64,000 bases of DNA from Streptomyces sp. JH34 (GCF_029428875.1 NZ_JAJSOO010000001.1:62001-126000), one strand, 5' to 3'. Counted from the first letter of the stretch, positions 51,449 through 60,372 are shown. Notes: generated from the letters alone by a model not told the origin. Program-made: numbers and translations.

Positions 51449-52864
51449 GTGTGATGCGCCAGAAATCCAGTGGGTTAGTAAGTACCCTGTCGGTATGTCA
51501 TATTCGGGGCCTTCTGCTGTGGCGATCACGTTGTCCGAGGCCGAGCGCGCCGAGTTGGTGCTCCGGACGAAATTGCCGCACCGTCGCTCGGCCGAGAAGG
51601 CCCGCATCATCCTGGCGTGTGCTGATGGCATGTCAAACGCGCATGTCGCACGGCTCATCGGTGTCCAGGCCAAGACGGTCGGCAAGTGGCGTCGGGCATT
51701 CGCCGCAGGGCGGATGGCTGGGCTTGAGGACGCCGGCTGGATTGGCCGCCCGAAGGCCGGCCTGATCCTCGACGATGCCGAGCGCAGACAGTTGCAGCAG
51801 TGGGCTAGGCGGGCCAAGACCGCCCAGTTCCTCGCGTTGCGTGCCAGGATCGTGCTGCGCTGCGCGGAGGGCGGGACGAATCAGCAGGCCGCGGACGACC
51901 TCGGAATCGACAGGTCGACCGTGGACCGCTGGCGGGCCCGGTTCATCGCGAAGCGCCTCGATGGTCTGCATGACGAGCCGCGCTCGGGCCGGCCGCCCTC
52001 GATCCTCCTCGACCAGGTCGAGGAGGTCATCGTGGCCACCCTGGAGTCGGTCCCGGGCCAGGACACGCACTGGTCGCGGGCCTCGATGGCCCAGCACACC
52101 GGCCTGTCGAAGTCGACGGTCGGGCGCATCTGGAAACGGTTCGACCTCAAGCCCCACCTGCAGGACTCCTTCAAGCTGTCCACCGATCCGCAGTTCGTCG
52201 CCAAGGTCGTCGACGTTGTCGGCCTGTACCACCACCCGCCCGAGAAGGCGGTCGTGCTCTGTGTGGACGAGAAGAGCCAGATCCAGGCGCTGGACCGGTC
52301 CCAGCCGGTGCTGCCGATGATGCCGGGTATGCCCGAACGCCGCACCCACGACTATCTGAGGCACGGCATCACCAGCCTGTTCGCCGCCTTCAACATCGCT
52401 GACGGCACCGTCATATCGGCACTGCACCGCCGCCACCGGGCGATCGAGTTCAAGAAGTTCCTGATCCGGATCGACAAGGCGGTGCCCACCGGGCTCGACG
52501 TGCACCTCGTCTGCGACAACTACGCCACCCACAACACCGCCGACATCAGGACGTGGCTCGGCAAACACCCACGTTTCCACGTCCATTTCACCCCCACCGG
52601 CTCCTCGTGGATGAACCAGGTGGAGCGGTGGTTCGGCTTGCTGACCGACAAGCTCATCCGCCGCGGTGTCCACACCTCCGAGAAGGCGCTGGAGGACGAC
52701 ATAACTGCGTGGATCGATACTTGGAACGAGAACCCGCGGCCCTTCACCTGGACCAAGACAGCCGACGAGATCCTCAACTCCCTCGCCGACTACCTCACCA
52801 AAATCGGAACTACCGGCCAGAAAACCGAGCAGAACTAACCCACTGGATTTCTGGCGCATCACAC
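51449..52864 (+). mobile_element. IS630-family element with 31-bp perfect inverted repeats
   Basis: The element is 1416 bp. Bases 51449-51479 (starting GTGTGATGCGCCAGAAATCC) are exactly repeated in inverse at 52834-52864. TA flanks both sides (51447-51448 and 52865-52866), the IS630 target duplication. The TA lies within the CTAG at the right end of the 5.18-kb unit. Confidence 0.95.
51495..52838 (+). CDS. IS630-family transposase with two helix-turn-helix domains
   Basis: The protein is 447 residues, about 80 longer than usual. It has two helix-turn-helix units in tandem: [20 protein letters not shown] with [17 protein letters not shown] (about residues 30-70), and [20 protein letters not shown] with [16 protein letters not shown] (about 112-150). 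The DDE core follows: [20 protein letters not shown] (Asp), [20 protein letters not shown] (Asp) and [20 protein letters not shown] (Glu). The frame is intact, and with perfect terminal repeats the element is probably active. It covers nearly the whole IS. Confidence 0.93.
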   Translation: MSYSGPSAVAITLSEAERAELVLRTKLPHRRSAEKARIILACADGMSNAHVARLIGVQAKTVGKWRRAFAAGRMAGLEDAGWIGRPKAGLILDDAERRQLQQWARRAKTAQFLALRARIVLRCAEGGTNQQAADDLGIDRSTVDRWRARFIAKRLDGLHDEPRSGRPPSILLDQVEEVIVATLESVPGQDTHWSRASMAQHTGLSKSTVGRIWKRFDLKPHLQDSFKLSTDPQFVAKVVDVVGLYHHPPEKAVVLCVDEKSQIQALDRSQPVLPMMPGMPERRTHDYLRHGITSLFAAFNIADGTVISALHRRHRAIEFKKFLIRIDKAVPTGLDVHLVCDNYATHNTADIRTWLGKHPRFHVHFTPTGSSWMNQVERWFGLLTDKLIRRGVHTSEKALEDDITAWIDTWNENPRPFTWTKTADEILNSLADYLTKIGTTGQKTEQN

Positions 52865-52990
52865 TAGCTGGAGGGCCCGTAGTGCGTCTACAGCTCTCCC
52901 CCGGTCCGCACGCTCCAACTGACGGCACCGAGAACGGGACGGGCTTCCTGGACTGCTCGCGGACGCGGTCGCGGACGGACGAAGTACGCG

Positions 52991-54130
52991 TCAGCTGACT
53001 CGAAGACCGACCGCCAGCGTCAGTTCAAGGACCCGGTGTGGCGATGCGAGATCCGGAAACAGGTCCCGCAACTGCGACATCCGGTACCGGACCGTCTGGG
53101 GATGGACGAACAACGCCGCCGCCACCTCCTCCCGCCTGCCCTGATGCAGCAGCCACGCCCGCAACGTCTCCTCCAGCCGCCGTGCCGTCGCGACAGGCAA
53201 GGTCCGCAACGGTGCGAGGGCGCGGGCACGCAGGTCTGCGAACGCGTCCACGTCGGCACTCAGCACCAGTTCGGGCAGGTGGTCCTCGGTGTCGCGAATA
53301 TCCGAGGAGAGGGAGCGCGCGCGTACGGCTCGTGCGTACGAGGCGGACGCACGAGTCCATGGCCGGGCCGGGCCGACCACGGCGGTGCGGTCGGTCAGCT
53401 GCCGCAGGAGATGTGATCGGTCGGCATCGGGGACGAGCAGCACACCAGTGGCGTCCGGCAGATCATCGAGGACGAGGGTGCTCGGGTCGAGCGCACGGTA
53501 GGCAGGCCGGGCCTGGCCGGCGGGCAGCAGGACCGCGGTCAGCGAATCCGGAGGCTGCCACCCGGCTCGTTGGACAGATGTCAGCAGCACGTCTGGGCTC
53601 GCGCCGGCAAGGAGGCCGCGGGCCAGGTGTTCCAGGTGGCGTTCGTGGGCCCTGCCCCGGGCAGCCAGTTCGTCGGCGTGGCCCGCGGCGCTCGCAGCCG
53701 AGAGCTCGTCGATGTAGGCGAAGGTCAGCTCGGCGAATTTGGCGACCTGGGCGGCGGGCAGACCTGCGGGTACGGCACCCGCTGCCAGGCACCGCCAGGC
53801 CACGCGGGCACCGACGCGGTAGGCGCTGAGCAGGGCGTCCATCGAACGGCCGTCGCGCACCTCGCCGCGGCCCAGCTCGTAGGCTGCGTCACCGGCGTCG
53901 CCACCCGTGGCTTTCCCGCTCGCGAGGTCCAGGTAGTGCCCCAGGGCGGTACGGACGGCTCGGCGGATGGTGGCACCCATGTGGCCCGAAAGGGCGTTGG
54001 CGTAGGGAGGGACCTCGTCGATGATCGCTTGGACGACCTCGTCGGCGGTGGTCTTCAGCGCGGCCCGAAGTGCGGTGACCGTCGTCTCATCGAGGGCCAG
54101 TTCGCCGGCCCTCCGGATTGCATGGCTCAC
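52991..54130 (-). CDS. PucR-type helix-turn-helix regulator
   Basis: The protein is 379 residues from GTG 54130 (AGGGA at a good distance); a TTG at 54151 adds seven residues. The N-terminal half is a helical sensor region (LGHYLDLASGKA, FAYIDELSAASAAGHADELA). The middle part resembles a GGDEF-like fold, and the C-terminus is the PucR helix-turn-helix (LEETLRAWLLHQGRREEVAA, ALFVHPQTVRYRMSQLRDLF). It is divergent from the ferredoxin-reductase/desaturase operon with 87 bp between starts, so it probably controls lipid desaturation, as similar regulators do next to such pairs in actinobacteria. Confidence 0.88.
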   Translation of the reverse strand: MSHAIRRAGELALDETTVTALRAALKTTADEVVQAIIDEVPPYANALSGHMGATIRRAVRTALGHYLDLASGKATGGDAGDAAYELGRGEVRDGRSMDALLSAYRVGARVAWRCLAAGAVPAGLPAAQVAKFAELTFAYIDELSAASAAGHADELAARGRAHERHLEHLARGLLAGASPDVLLTSVQRAGWQPPDSLTAVLLPAGQARPAYRALDPSTLVLDDLPDATGVLLVPDADRSHLLRQLTDRTAVVGPARPWTRASASYARAVRARSLSSDIRDTEDHLPELVLSADVDAFADLRARALAPLRTLPVATARRLEETLRAWLLHQGRREEVAAALFVHPQTVRYRMSQLRDLFPDLASPHRVLELTLAVGLRVS

Positions 54131-54217
54131 GATTTTGTTCCCTGCGAACAATTCAGCCGACCAGATTTACGTTCTGCGGTCATGACTTTACGCCCTAAGA
54201 CGCAGCAAGCTGGAGTC

Positions 54218-55273
54218 ATGACGAGTGCAGCCCTCCGTAGCGGGGCGTGGAAACTACTGGAGATGGTCACGACGCCGCTGCTGCCGTCGGACTACCTCGA
54301 CCTGGTCAGCCCGTTGCGTGCGGGCGCCGAGCTGCGTGGGCGCATCGAAGCCGTCCACCCCGAGACGGGTGACGCCGCGACTGTCGTGATCAAACCGGGG
54401 CGGGGCTGGCGCGGCCACACAGCCGGTCAGTATGTGCGGATCGGCGTCGATGTCGACGGGGTGCGCCTGTGGCGTGCCTACTCCATCACCTCACCGACAG
54501 ACCGCAAGGACGGCCGCGTCACGATCACCGTGAAGGCGATCCCGGACGGCAAGGTCAGCAACCACCTGGTCCGCAGTGCGGAGCCGGGCACGCTGATCCA
54601 GCTCGACCAGCCGACCGGTGACTTCGTTCTGCCGCAGGCCAAGCCCGCCAAGGTGCTCTACCTGACGGCCGGCAGCGGCATCACGCCTGTGATGGGCATG
54701 CTGCGCGACACCGAGTTCGACGACGTCGTCATGGTCCACTGCGCGCCACAGCCGCAAGACGTGATCTTCCGCAACGAACTGCACGACCTGGTCGCGGACA
54801 AGAAGCTGCGGCTCACCGAGGTACACACCGACACAGACGGCATTCTCGACATCGCCCGTCTCGACGAGCTCGTGCCCGACTGGGCGGAGCGCGAGGCCTG
54901 GGCTTGCGGGCCCGCGGGCCTGCTCGACGCCGCCGAAGAGCACTGGGCCGAGCACGGCGTACAAGAGCGCCTGCACACCGAACGCTTCCGCCCCAGCATC
55001 GTCGTCGCCGGCAGCGGCGGCGAGGTCACGTTCAGCGCCACCGGCAAGACCGTCGACGCGGACGGCGCCACGCCGCTCCTGGACATCGGCGAGGAGGCCG
55101 GCGTGCTCATGCCCTCCGGGTGCCGCATGGGCATCTGCTACGGCTGCATCACGCCGCTCAGGGCAGGCGCCGTCCGCGACCTGCGCACCGGCGAGATCAC
55201 CCAGGCCGAGCCGGGAGTCCTCATCCAGACCTGTGTGTCCGCCGCGGCGGGCCCCTGCGACATCGAACGGTAG
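54218..55273 (+). CDS. Ferredoxin reductase (FAD, NAD, 2Fe-2S) for a desaturase
   Basis: The protein is 351 residues in three domains. FAD-binding: AGQYVRIGVDVDGVRLWRAY with the RAYS motif, about residues 75-95. NAD-binding: VLYLTAGSGITPVMGMLRDT at about 145, and ACGPAGLLDAAEEHW. C-terminal plant-type 2Fe-2S: SGCRMGICYGCITPLRAGAV with the cysteines and a final CVSAAAG. This is the phthalate-dioxygenase-reductase order, like the mycobacterial partner of DesA3. It would pass electrons from NAD(P)H to the desaturase encoded 7 bp downstream. ATG 54218 is preferred; 54182 is possible. Confidence 0.92.
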   Translation: MTSAALRSGAWKLLEMVTTPLLPSDYLDLVSPLRAGAELRGRIEAVHPETGDAATVVIKPGRGWRGHTAGQYVRIGVDVDGVRLWRAYSITSPTDRKDGRVTITVKAIPDGKVSNHLVRSAEPGTLIQLDQPTGDFVLPQAKPAKVLYLTAGSGITPVMGMLRDTEFDDVVMVHCAPQPQDVIFRNELHDLVADKKLRLTEVHTDTDGILDIARLDELVPDWAEREAWACGPAGLLDAAEEHWAEHGVQERLHTERFRPSIVVAGSGGEVTFSATGKTVDADGATPLLDIGEEAGVLMPSGCRMGICYGCITPLRAGAVRDLRTGEITQAEPGVLIQTCVSAAAGPCDIER

Positions 55274-55280
55274 GAGCACC

Positions 55281-56399
55281 TTGACCGCCATCGACCCCAC
55301 CGCCCACCTGACCGCGGAACAGATCGAGGAGCTTGGCCACGAGCTTGACGCGATCCGCGACGAGGTGATCGCCAGCCGCGGCGAGAAAGACGCCGCCTAC
55401 ATCCGTAAGGTCATCTCGGCGCAGCGCAAGCTCGAGCTGGTCAGCAGGGGCGTGCTGCTGTTCTCGATCTTCCCGCCCGCCTGGCTGATCGGGACCGCCG
55501 GCCTGTCCGTGGCGAAGATCATGGACAACATGGAGATCGGCCACAATGTTCTTCACGGCCAGTGGGACTGGATGCGAGACCCGAAGGTTCACTCCACCAC
55601 CTGGGAGTGGGATCACGTCTCGCCGTCCGAGCAGTGGAAGCACTCGCACAACGAACTGCACCACACGTACACCAACGTGATCGGCAAGGACAACGACCTC
55701 GGCTACGGCATCATGCGCGTCGACGAGGACCAGAAGTGGCACCCGTTCCACCTCGGCCAGCCGCTGTGGAACTTCATCAACGCCTGCTTCTTCGAGTACG
55801 GCATCGCAGCGTACGACCTGGAGCTCGGCAAGAACCTGCACAAGCGCCGCCGCAAGAACCCCGAGTTCCGCGCCCGGGCCAAGGCCGTGGGCCGAAAGAT
55901 CCGCAAGCAGGTGATCAAGGACTACGTGATCCACCCGCTGCTGTCGGGCCCGTCGTTCCTCACCACGCTCGCCGCCACGTTCACCGCGAACCTGGTCCGC
56001 AACATCTGGTCCCACTCGGTGATCATGTGCGGGCACTTCCCGGAGGGGGTACAGGTCTTCGAGCGCCGGTCGATCAAGGGCGAAACGCGCGGCCAGTGGT
56101 ACCTGCGCCAGATGATGGGCTCGGCGAACATCAGCGGCAGCAGGGCCATGCACTTCATGACCGGCAACCTGTCGCACCAGATCGAGCACCACCTGTTCCC
56201 GGACCTGCCGAGCAACCGGTACGCCGAGGTCGCGGTGAAAGTGCGCGCGCTGTTCGAAAAGTACGAGCTGGAGTACGTGACCGGGCCACTCCCGAAGCAG
56301 GTGTTCTCCGCGTGGCGCAAGGTCTTCCGGCTCTCACTGCCGAACAGGACGCCCAAGGTCAAAACGCCGGACCGCGAGCAGGAGCTCGTCGCGGCCTGA
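55281..56399 (+). CDS. Membrane fatty-acid (acyl-CoA) desaturase
   Basis: The protein is 372 residues from a TTG at 55281 behind TAGGAG; the longer frame from 55233 overlaps the reductase. It has membrane segments (RGVLLFSIFPPAWLIGTAGL, then around FLTTLAATFTANLVRNIW) and three histidine clusters that bind the di-iron site: HNVLHGQWDW, HSHNELHHTYTN and HQIEHHLFPD. This is the front-end/DesA3-like membrane desaturase type that introduces a cis double bond into saturated acyl chains. Electrons come from the reductase encoded just upstream in the same operon, under the divergent PucR-type regulator. The C-terminal about 25 residues are charged and cytoplasmic. Confidence 0.93.
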   Translation: MTAIDPTAHLTAEQIEELGHELDAIRDEVIASRGEKDAAYIRKVISAQRKLELVSRGVLLFSIFPPAWLIGTAGLSVAKIMDNMEIGHNVLHGQWDWMRDPKVHSTTWEWDHVSPSEQWKHSHNELHHTYTNVIGKDNDLGYGIMRVDEDQKWHPFHLGQPLWNFINACFFEYGIAAYDLELGKNLHKRRRKNPEFRARAKAVGRKIRKQVIKDYVIHPLLSGPSFLTTLAATFTANLVRNIWSHSVIMCGHFPEGVQVFERRSIKGETRGQWYLRQMMGSANISGSRAMHFMTGNLSHQIEHHLFPDLPSNRYAEVAVKVRALFEKYELEYVTGPLPKQVFSAWRKVFRLSLPNRTPKVKTPDREQELVAA

Positions 56400-56801
56400 T
56401 TCCCGGTGCTGGTTCAGATCCTTCGGCCGTACCGGTGGGCCGGTACGGCCGGCCGCGGTGGGACAGGTCTGCGCCTGCCGACCGGTGGCTTCATGTCGGC
56501 GCGGTTCCTTCGCCGCCGGCAACTTCCCGGCCTTCCTGGCGCCGCTGCCGCTGGAGAGCATCGTAGATCGGAGAACTCGACACCCACCCTCCACGCGCCC
56601 GCACGTCGGCGAAACTTCTCTGCGCCGGAAGACTCCCGTGGTCCATGGGCAGCCCAACGACCCCACGACGGGCGCCGTGGCGGCGTATCCCGACCGTCAC
56701 AGAAGACCGCAACGGGGTGACGGGTGTGCCTGCCTCGGGCGCCGGCGGTTCGGAGTCGGAGTCCGAGGACGAGCAGCACGTGGGGTGCGTTGGGCAAGTC
56801 T
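56400..56801. other. Interval without a supported gene
   Basis: Downstream of the desaturase no frame has coding character on both start and motif grounds. Open frames on both strands are compositional. It may include lost 3' sequence of the DUF6461-like gene read from the right. Confidence 0.4.
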
Positions 56802-57089
56802 TCAGGGACGGTGGCGGTCCGGGGCATCAGTCCAGCCGGTCGAGTCTCCGTACTCCAGGGCGAAGGACCAGCCTCCATGCTCTCCGACCCGTACGACACC
56901 ATCGCCGTCCTCGCCCGGTCGGTACCACTGCCCGAGGTCCCACGCCTCGGCGTCGGTGATGGGCTCGGTCGCGCCGTCCCGGTCGCCTCCCATGCGCACC
57001 GCCAGTTGCTGCGCGGATATCCCGCGTGCGAACACCACACTGGACATCCAGTGCTCGAGATCGACCAGCCACTGAATCCCATCGCGCAT
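56802..57089 (-). pseudogene. DUF6461-like protein, apparently 3'-truncated
   Basis: ATG 57089 (after GAGGGGCGAGG) opens RDGIQWLVDLEHWMSSVVFA, RGISAQQLAVRMGGDRDGAT, then VVRVGEHGGWSFALEYGDST. The pattern of a W-x-x-x-L helix, FARG, A-x-R-x-GG and VGEHGGW-FA is that of the uncharacterised DUF6461 family of Streptomyces. The last residues (TDAPDRHRP) do not match and the second half of the domain is missing, so a frameshift or deletion near 56830 is likely. Confidence 0.6.
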
Positions 57090-57315
57090 GCCTCGCCCCT
57101 CACCCACAAGCCATTGGTCGTCGGGTCGCACCCTGTGCAGCACCACTGACAAGGCGATCCCGTCGAGCAGCACCAAGTGACCACGCCGTCGACGAGGAAG
57201 TGCTGGACCCACCGGTCTCCGCGCGCAACTGGGCTCGGCCCCAGCCTCACTCGGAAATGGACATCAACTCACGAACCGCCCTCTGACAGCCGGAACTAGC
57301 AGCACCGGAACCGCG

Positions 57316-57684
57316 TCACCGGGCCGGGATCGGCTGCGTGAGGTTCACCGGGTTGCCGTCGGGGTCCTTGATGTGGGCGACGCGCTGTCCCCACGGCATG
57401 TCGTTGGCGCCTCCGCTGACCGAGCCGCCGAGCGCCTCCACCCGGGCGAGTGTCTCGTCGACGTCGTCGACACCGATGCTGAGCAGGATCCGCGACACCG
57501 CCCCGGTCCCAGGGTCCGCCTTGGCCACCAACCCGAGGTCGGTGTCGCCAATGCGCAAGCCAAGGTAGAAGGCGGCGCCTTCCTCCGGTACCCGGAAGAT
57601 CTCCTCAGCGCCGAACAATTTCGTATAGAAGCCGAGCAGAGCGTTCTGGTCGGCAGTCAGGACCACGGGCTGGATGGTGGACAT
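57316..57684 (-). CDS. VOC-superfamily (glyoxalase-like) protein
   Basis: The protein is 122 residues, one vicinal-oxygen-chelate domain with two beta-alpha-beta-beta-beta halves: VLTADQNALLGFYTKLFGAE and FYLGLRIGDTDLGLVAKAD, then ILLSIGVDDVDETLARVEAL and VAHIKDPDGNPVNLTQPI. The usual second-half glutamate ligand position (PDGNPVNL) has Asn, so metal binding may be weak, as in binding-only VOC proteins. ATG 57684 follows AGGAG. A bleomycin/fosfomycin-type resistance or small-molecule-binding role is possible but cannot be told from sequence. Confidence 0.88.
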   Translation of the reverse strand: MSTIQPVVLTADQNALLGFYTKLFGAEEIFRVPEEGAAFYLGLRIGDTDLGLVAKADPGTGAVSRILLSIGVDDVDETLARVEALGGSVSGGANDMPWGQRVAHIKDPDGNPVNLTQPIPAR

Positions 57685-57813
57685 GGCACTCCTGTCGAGA
57701 ACGGTCGTGTCGCTGGGTAGACCGTTCGAGGACGGTGAACTCATCGGCGAAACCACCTCGCGGGACGATCGACAACACAGACTGCGACCCACGACCAGCA
57801 CGAACACCCCGGA

Positions 57814-57978
57814 ATGAGGTCACGCCACCCCGCTGACCAGCTCGCCCTCACCACCGGCCACCAGCACGACCTGAGCGGCCCCTCCCCCCAGGAGGCAGCC
57901 GCCCGGCTCGCCGACTTCCACCACCGCACCGGGTTCGCCGGCTCCGTCGTCACCGACCCCACCCCTGTGCCGGGGTAG
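57814..57978 (+). CDS. Small open frame, possible gene remnant
   Basis: The frame encodes 54 residues: LALTTGHQHDLSGPSPQEAA, ARLADFHHRTGFAGSVVTDP and the end TPVPG. Amino-acid use is plausible and its stop lies in the first arm of a strong terminator, but the ribosome site is poor. It could be the tail of a lost gene or a small protein; family not recognised. Confidence 0.35.
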   Translation: MRSRHPADQLALTTGHQHDLSGPSPQEAAARLADFHHRTGFAGSVVTDPTPVPG

Positions 57979-58017
57979 ACCTCTGGCCCGCCACGGCCCA
58001 GAGGTCTACCCCGGCAC
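57967..58017. terminator. 20-bp-stem terminator
   Basis: Arm GTGCCGGGGTAGACCTCTGG (57967-57986) pairs perfectly with 57998-58017 around an 11-base loop. It separates the plus-strand small frame from the 3' end of the minus-strand SUKH gene, so it probably serves both directions. Confidence 0.85.
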
Positions 58018-58117
58018 CCAGTCACCTGCGTCTTCAACCCGGCCACGGAACAGTCCTACGAAGCAGCCGTCACCCTCGCGTGGCTCCTGACGTGGGTGTG
58101 ACGGCTGGCAAACCGAT

Positions 58118-58735
58118 TCAGCCCATGTCCTCGTCCATGCTCTCGTACCCGGAGTGGAACAGCGCGGAGAAGCTGGGGTACTTCGTCGGGTTGCCGTACT
58201 TCGGAGCGAACTCGTAGGCGGCCCACTCACCGTCCGGACCTACGTCGGTCGGATCGAGCAACCAGAAGTCCTCTCCCCGAGCGATCTCCACGGACCGGCG
58301 AAACAACTGCACAACATCCTCGTTGCCGGGTATCGAGTCGTACATCTCGGTCACGCGTCTGCCGGCATCGCTGTCCCGCATCCACATGACTCGGCCGCAT
58401 GGGTGGACATCGTCCACCCATGCATCCAGGCGCGTCCAACCGTCGCTCGCCAGGAAGAATCCCCGCACGCTCGGTGGGAACCGCACCCCGAGCCGCTCCT
58501 CGGATGCCACCAGAGCTTCCTCCGGAGCAGGCGCTTCACCCAACCACAGCTCAACCCCTTCCCCTCGATCCAGAGCCTCCAGTTGATCGTCATCCAGCAG
58601 ATCGACCAACTCGTCGCCGTCGGCCCGGGCCTTCACGTACAGCTCGCCGTATCGCTCCAAAAAGACACGCCACTCCTCCGGCGTGGCCAGAACAGCGGCA
58701 ATTGCGATGTCTTCAGGCTCAGTTGTCTCACTCAT
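58118..58735 (-). CDS. SUKH (SMI1/KNR4) family protein
   Basis: The protein is 205 residues. The SMI1/KNR4 core is clear: EEALVASEERLGVRFPPSVR, GFFLASDGWTRLDAWVDDVH, then SIPGNEDVVQLFRRSVEIAR, FWLLDPTDVGPDGEWAAYEF and PSFSALFHSG at the end. SUKH proteins are the largest immunity superfamily of bacterial toxin systems, but many stand alone. No toxin gene lies next to it here. The N-terminal 70 residues are an acidic helical extension (EEWRVFLERYGELYVKARAD). ATG 58735 is the first good start. Confidence 0.88.
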   Translation of the reverse strand: MSETTEPEDIAIAAVLATPEEWRVFLERYGELYVKARADGDELVDLLDDDQLEALDRGEGVELWLGEAPAPEEALVASEERLGVRFPPSVRGFFLASDGWTRLDAWVDDVHPCGRVMWMRDSDAGRRVTEMYDSIPGNEDVVQLFRRSVEIARGEDFWLLDPTDVGPDGEWAAYEFAPKYGNPTKYPSFSALFHSGYESMDEDMG

Positions 58736-59071
58736 GGCGATCATGGTGCCAGGTGGCCATGACAACGCCGACGGCAGCCGGCCGTACCGTCTGCGAGGAA
58801 CAGCCCAGTTGCCGCCCTCTGATGTGGACGTGGCAGTGGACGAGCAAGTCCGCAGGCGGGCAGCGGCCAGAATCCCGTGGTCCGTCTCAGTACGGAGTTC
58901 TCGCGGGACTGCGCAGCGAGTACGGGGGCGTGCATCCTTCACTTCATACGGGCTTTGCCGCAGGCGCGGTTACGCTCCTCCATGTTGCCGCCCAGGATCT
59001 GCTCGGTACGGCCGGCGGCCTTTTCGAGGCGGCACCGCCCAGGCGGGCCTGGCGCTCCTGTACGAAGGCGT
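58736..59071. other. Interval without a supported gene
   Basis: The region lies between the SUKH gene start and the 3' end of the DUF2267 gene. No frame with a start, ribosome site and motif was found. Confidence 0.5.
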
Positions 59072-59506
59072 TCACGCAGCCTGGATAAGTTCCGCGCGGC
59101 CGAACAGCAGAGCGTATCCGGAGGGGAGCTGGGCGAGGATGCGGTCGAGAAGGTCTGGCCCGGCAATCCGGCCGACGGTCGCGAGGACGGCACCGGTGTC
59201 CCAGCGCGCGGTTGCAGGTGTTCCGCCGTGTCGGGTTGCGATCTCCTTGACGAAACCCCAGCCGGTGAGCAGATCGGAGACAGGGATCTGGGCGGTGAGG
59301 ATGCGGGCGGCTTCGACGGGCAGACGCGCCGCGAGCTCGACGCGTTCGTCGCCTGTCAACTGCCGGCCGAGGGCGGACAGCACGGCGTGGGTGACGGCCT
59401 CGGCTCGTTCACGCGTGGGGTATGCACCCTCGTACCTGATCTTTTCCAGCATCGCTTCGAAGGTCACGCCTGTTACGGAGCGCATCGGTTCCCGCAGGGA
59501 GCGCAT
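59072..59506 (-). CDS. DUF2267 domain protein
   Basis: The protein is 144 residues. DUF2267 features: TFEAMLEKIRYEGAYPTRER followed by AEAVTHAVLSALGRQLTGDE, VELAARLPVEAARILTAQIP and, in the second half, ATVGRIAGPDLLDRILAQLP with YALLFGRA at the end. The family is an all-helical repeat of unknown role, often found with stress proteins such as Hsp20 in actinobacteria, as here. ATG 59506 follows GAGAAAGG; ATG 59485 is a second choice. It lies downstream of the hsp20 gene, separated by a terminator at 59666-59706. Confidence 0.88.
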   Translation of the reverse strand: MRSLREPMRSVTGVTFEAMLEKIRYEGAYPTRERAEAVTHAVLSALGRQLTGDERVELAARLPVEAARILTAQIPVSDLLTGWGFVKEIATRHGGTPATARWDTGAVLATVGRIAGPDLLDRILAQLPSGYALLFGRAELIQAA

Positions 59507-59665
59507 CGGTGTAGTGCCTTTCTCGACGGCGGCTGGCACTGGGGCGTGCTTACCGACAGCCGCACTGCTGATCTTGAGGAGTTCGTTGCGTCGGGTGCCC
59601 GGATTGACAACGGGCAGTCCTGAGTTCACATGCCGTATCCGTTTTGTGATCGCTCGGCTTCGAGT

Positions 59666-59706
59666 ACCGCAGCGCGGATCGTTCAGGGAAGGATCCGCGC
59701 TGCGGT
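59666..59706 (-). terminator. Terminator after hsp20
   Basis: The inverted repeat ACCGCAGCGCGGATC (59666-59680) pairs with 59692-59706 around an 11-base loop. It is 140 bp beyond the hsp20 stop and ahead of the DUF2267 gene, so it probably ends the hsp20 transcript. Confidence 0.75.
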
Positions 59707-59846
59707 CGAGTAGCTGCCGGGGTGGCATCTGAGTGCCGGCAGCAGACGTGCCTTGATCACCCGCACAGGGCCGCTCGGCATCCGGGTGGGTGGCGGTGAC
59801 ACGATTCTCGCGGGTCAGCTCCCACACGCGAGGACGGGGGTACGAC

Positions 59847-60281
59847 TCAGGCGCCGAGCTGCCTGTGGACGGTTTCTCCGCCGATGGTGATCTTGCGAGG
59901 CTTGGCTCGCTCGGCGATCGGGATGCGCAAGGTCAGCACTCCCGCGTCGTAGTCGGCCCTGATGCGCTCCGTGTCCAAGGTGTCTGCCAGGACCAGCTGG
60001 CGCGAGAAGGCGCCCAGTGGACGCTCGGAGAGCTCCATCTGCACGTCCTCGCCGGTGGTGACAGGACGGCGTTCCGCCTTGACGGTGAGCATGTTGCGTT
60101 CGACGTCGATGTCGATCGCGTCCTTCGCCACACCGGGCAGGTCGAGGGCGATCACGTACTCCTCGCCTTCGCGGTAGGCATCCATCGGCATGGCCGACGG
60201 CCTGGACCAGGAACCGGAAACGCCTGTGAGCTGCTGGGCGAGCCGGTCGAGTTCCCGAAACGGGTCAGTGCGCATCAACAT
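59847..60281 (-). CDS. hsp18: Hsp20/alpha-crystallin small heat-shock protein (Hsp18 type)
   Basis: The protein is 144 residues. It begins [20 protein letters not shown], has the alpha-crystallin domain ([20 protein letters not shown], then [48 protein letters not shown]), and ends RKITIGGE. It would hold unfolding proteins under heat stress. ATG 60281 follows GGAGGT. The divergent gene at 60410 encodes a RheA-type regulator, and two TGTCATC-N5-GATGACA-like sites lie between; in S. albus such a site binds RheA and represses hsp18. The gene is the only chaperone in the window. Confidence 0.93.
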   Translation of the reverse strand: MLMRTDPFRELDRLAQQLTGVSGSWSRPSAMPMDAYREGEEYVIALDLPGVAKDAIDIDVERNMLTVKAERRPVTTGEDVQMELSERPLGAFSRQLVLADTLDTERIRADYDAGVLTLRIPIAERAKPRKITIGGETVHRQLGA

Positions 60282-60346
60282 TGCGAAAACACCTCCACTG
60301 GTCTGGCAGAAACTGCCAATGCGCTTCGTATGCAACCGTTGTAGCA

Positions 60347-60365
60347 TGTCATCCAAACGATGACA
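60347..60365. promoter_or_regulatory. RheA-type operator, perfect copy
   Basis: TGTCATC-CAAAC-GATGACA is a perfect 7-bp inverted repeat with a 5-bp spacer, the form described for the S. albus RheA site at hsp18. It lies between the divergent hsp18 and regulator genes. Confidence 0.85.
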
Positions 60366-60372
60366 ACTGAGA

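Noticed and set aside
56414..57250. 278-residue cysteine/tryptophan-rich minus-strand frame
   Set aside because: It overlaps the DUF6461-like frame, which has recognisable motifs and a start with a ribosome site; the Cys/Trp richness is a frame artefact.
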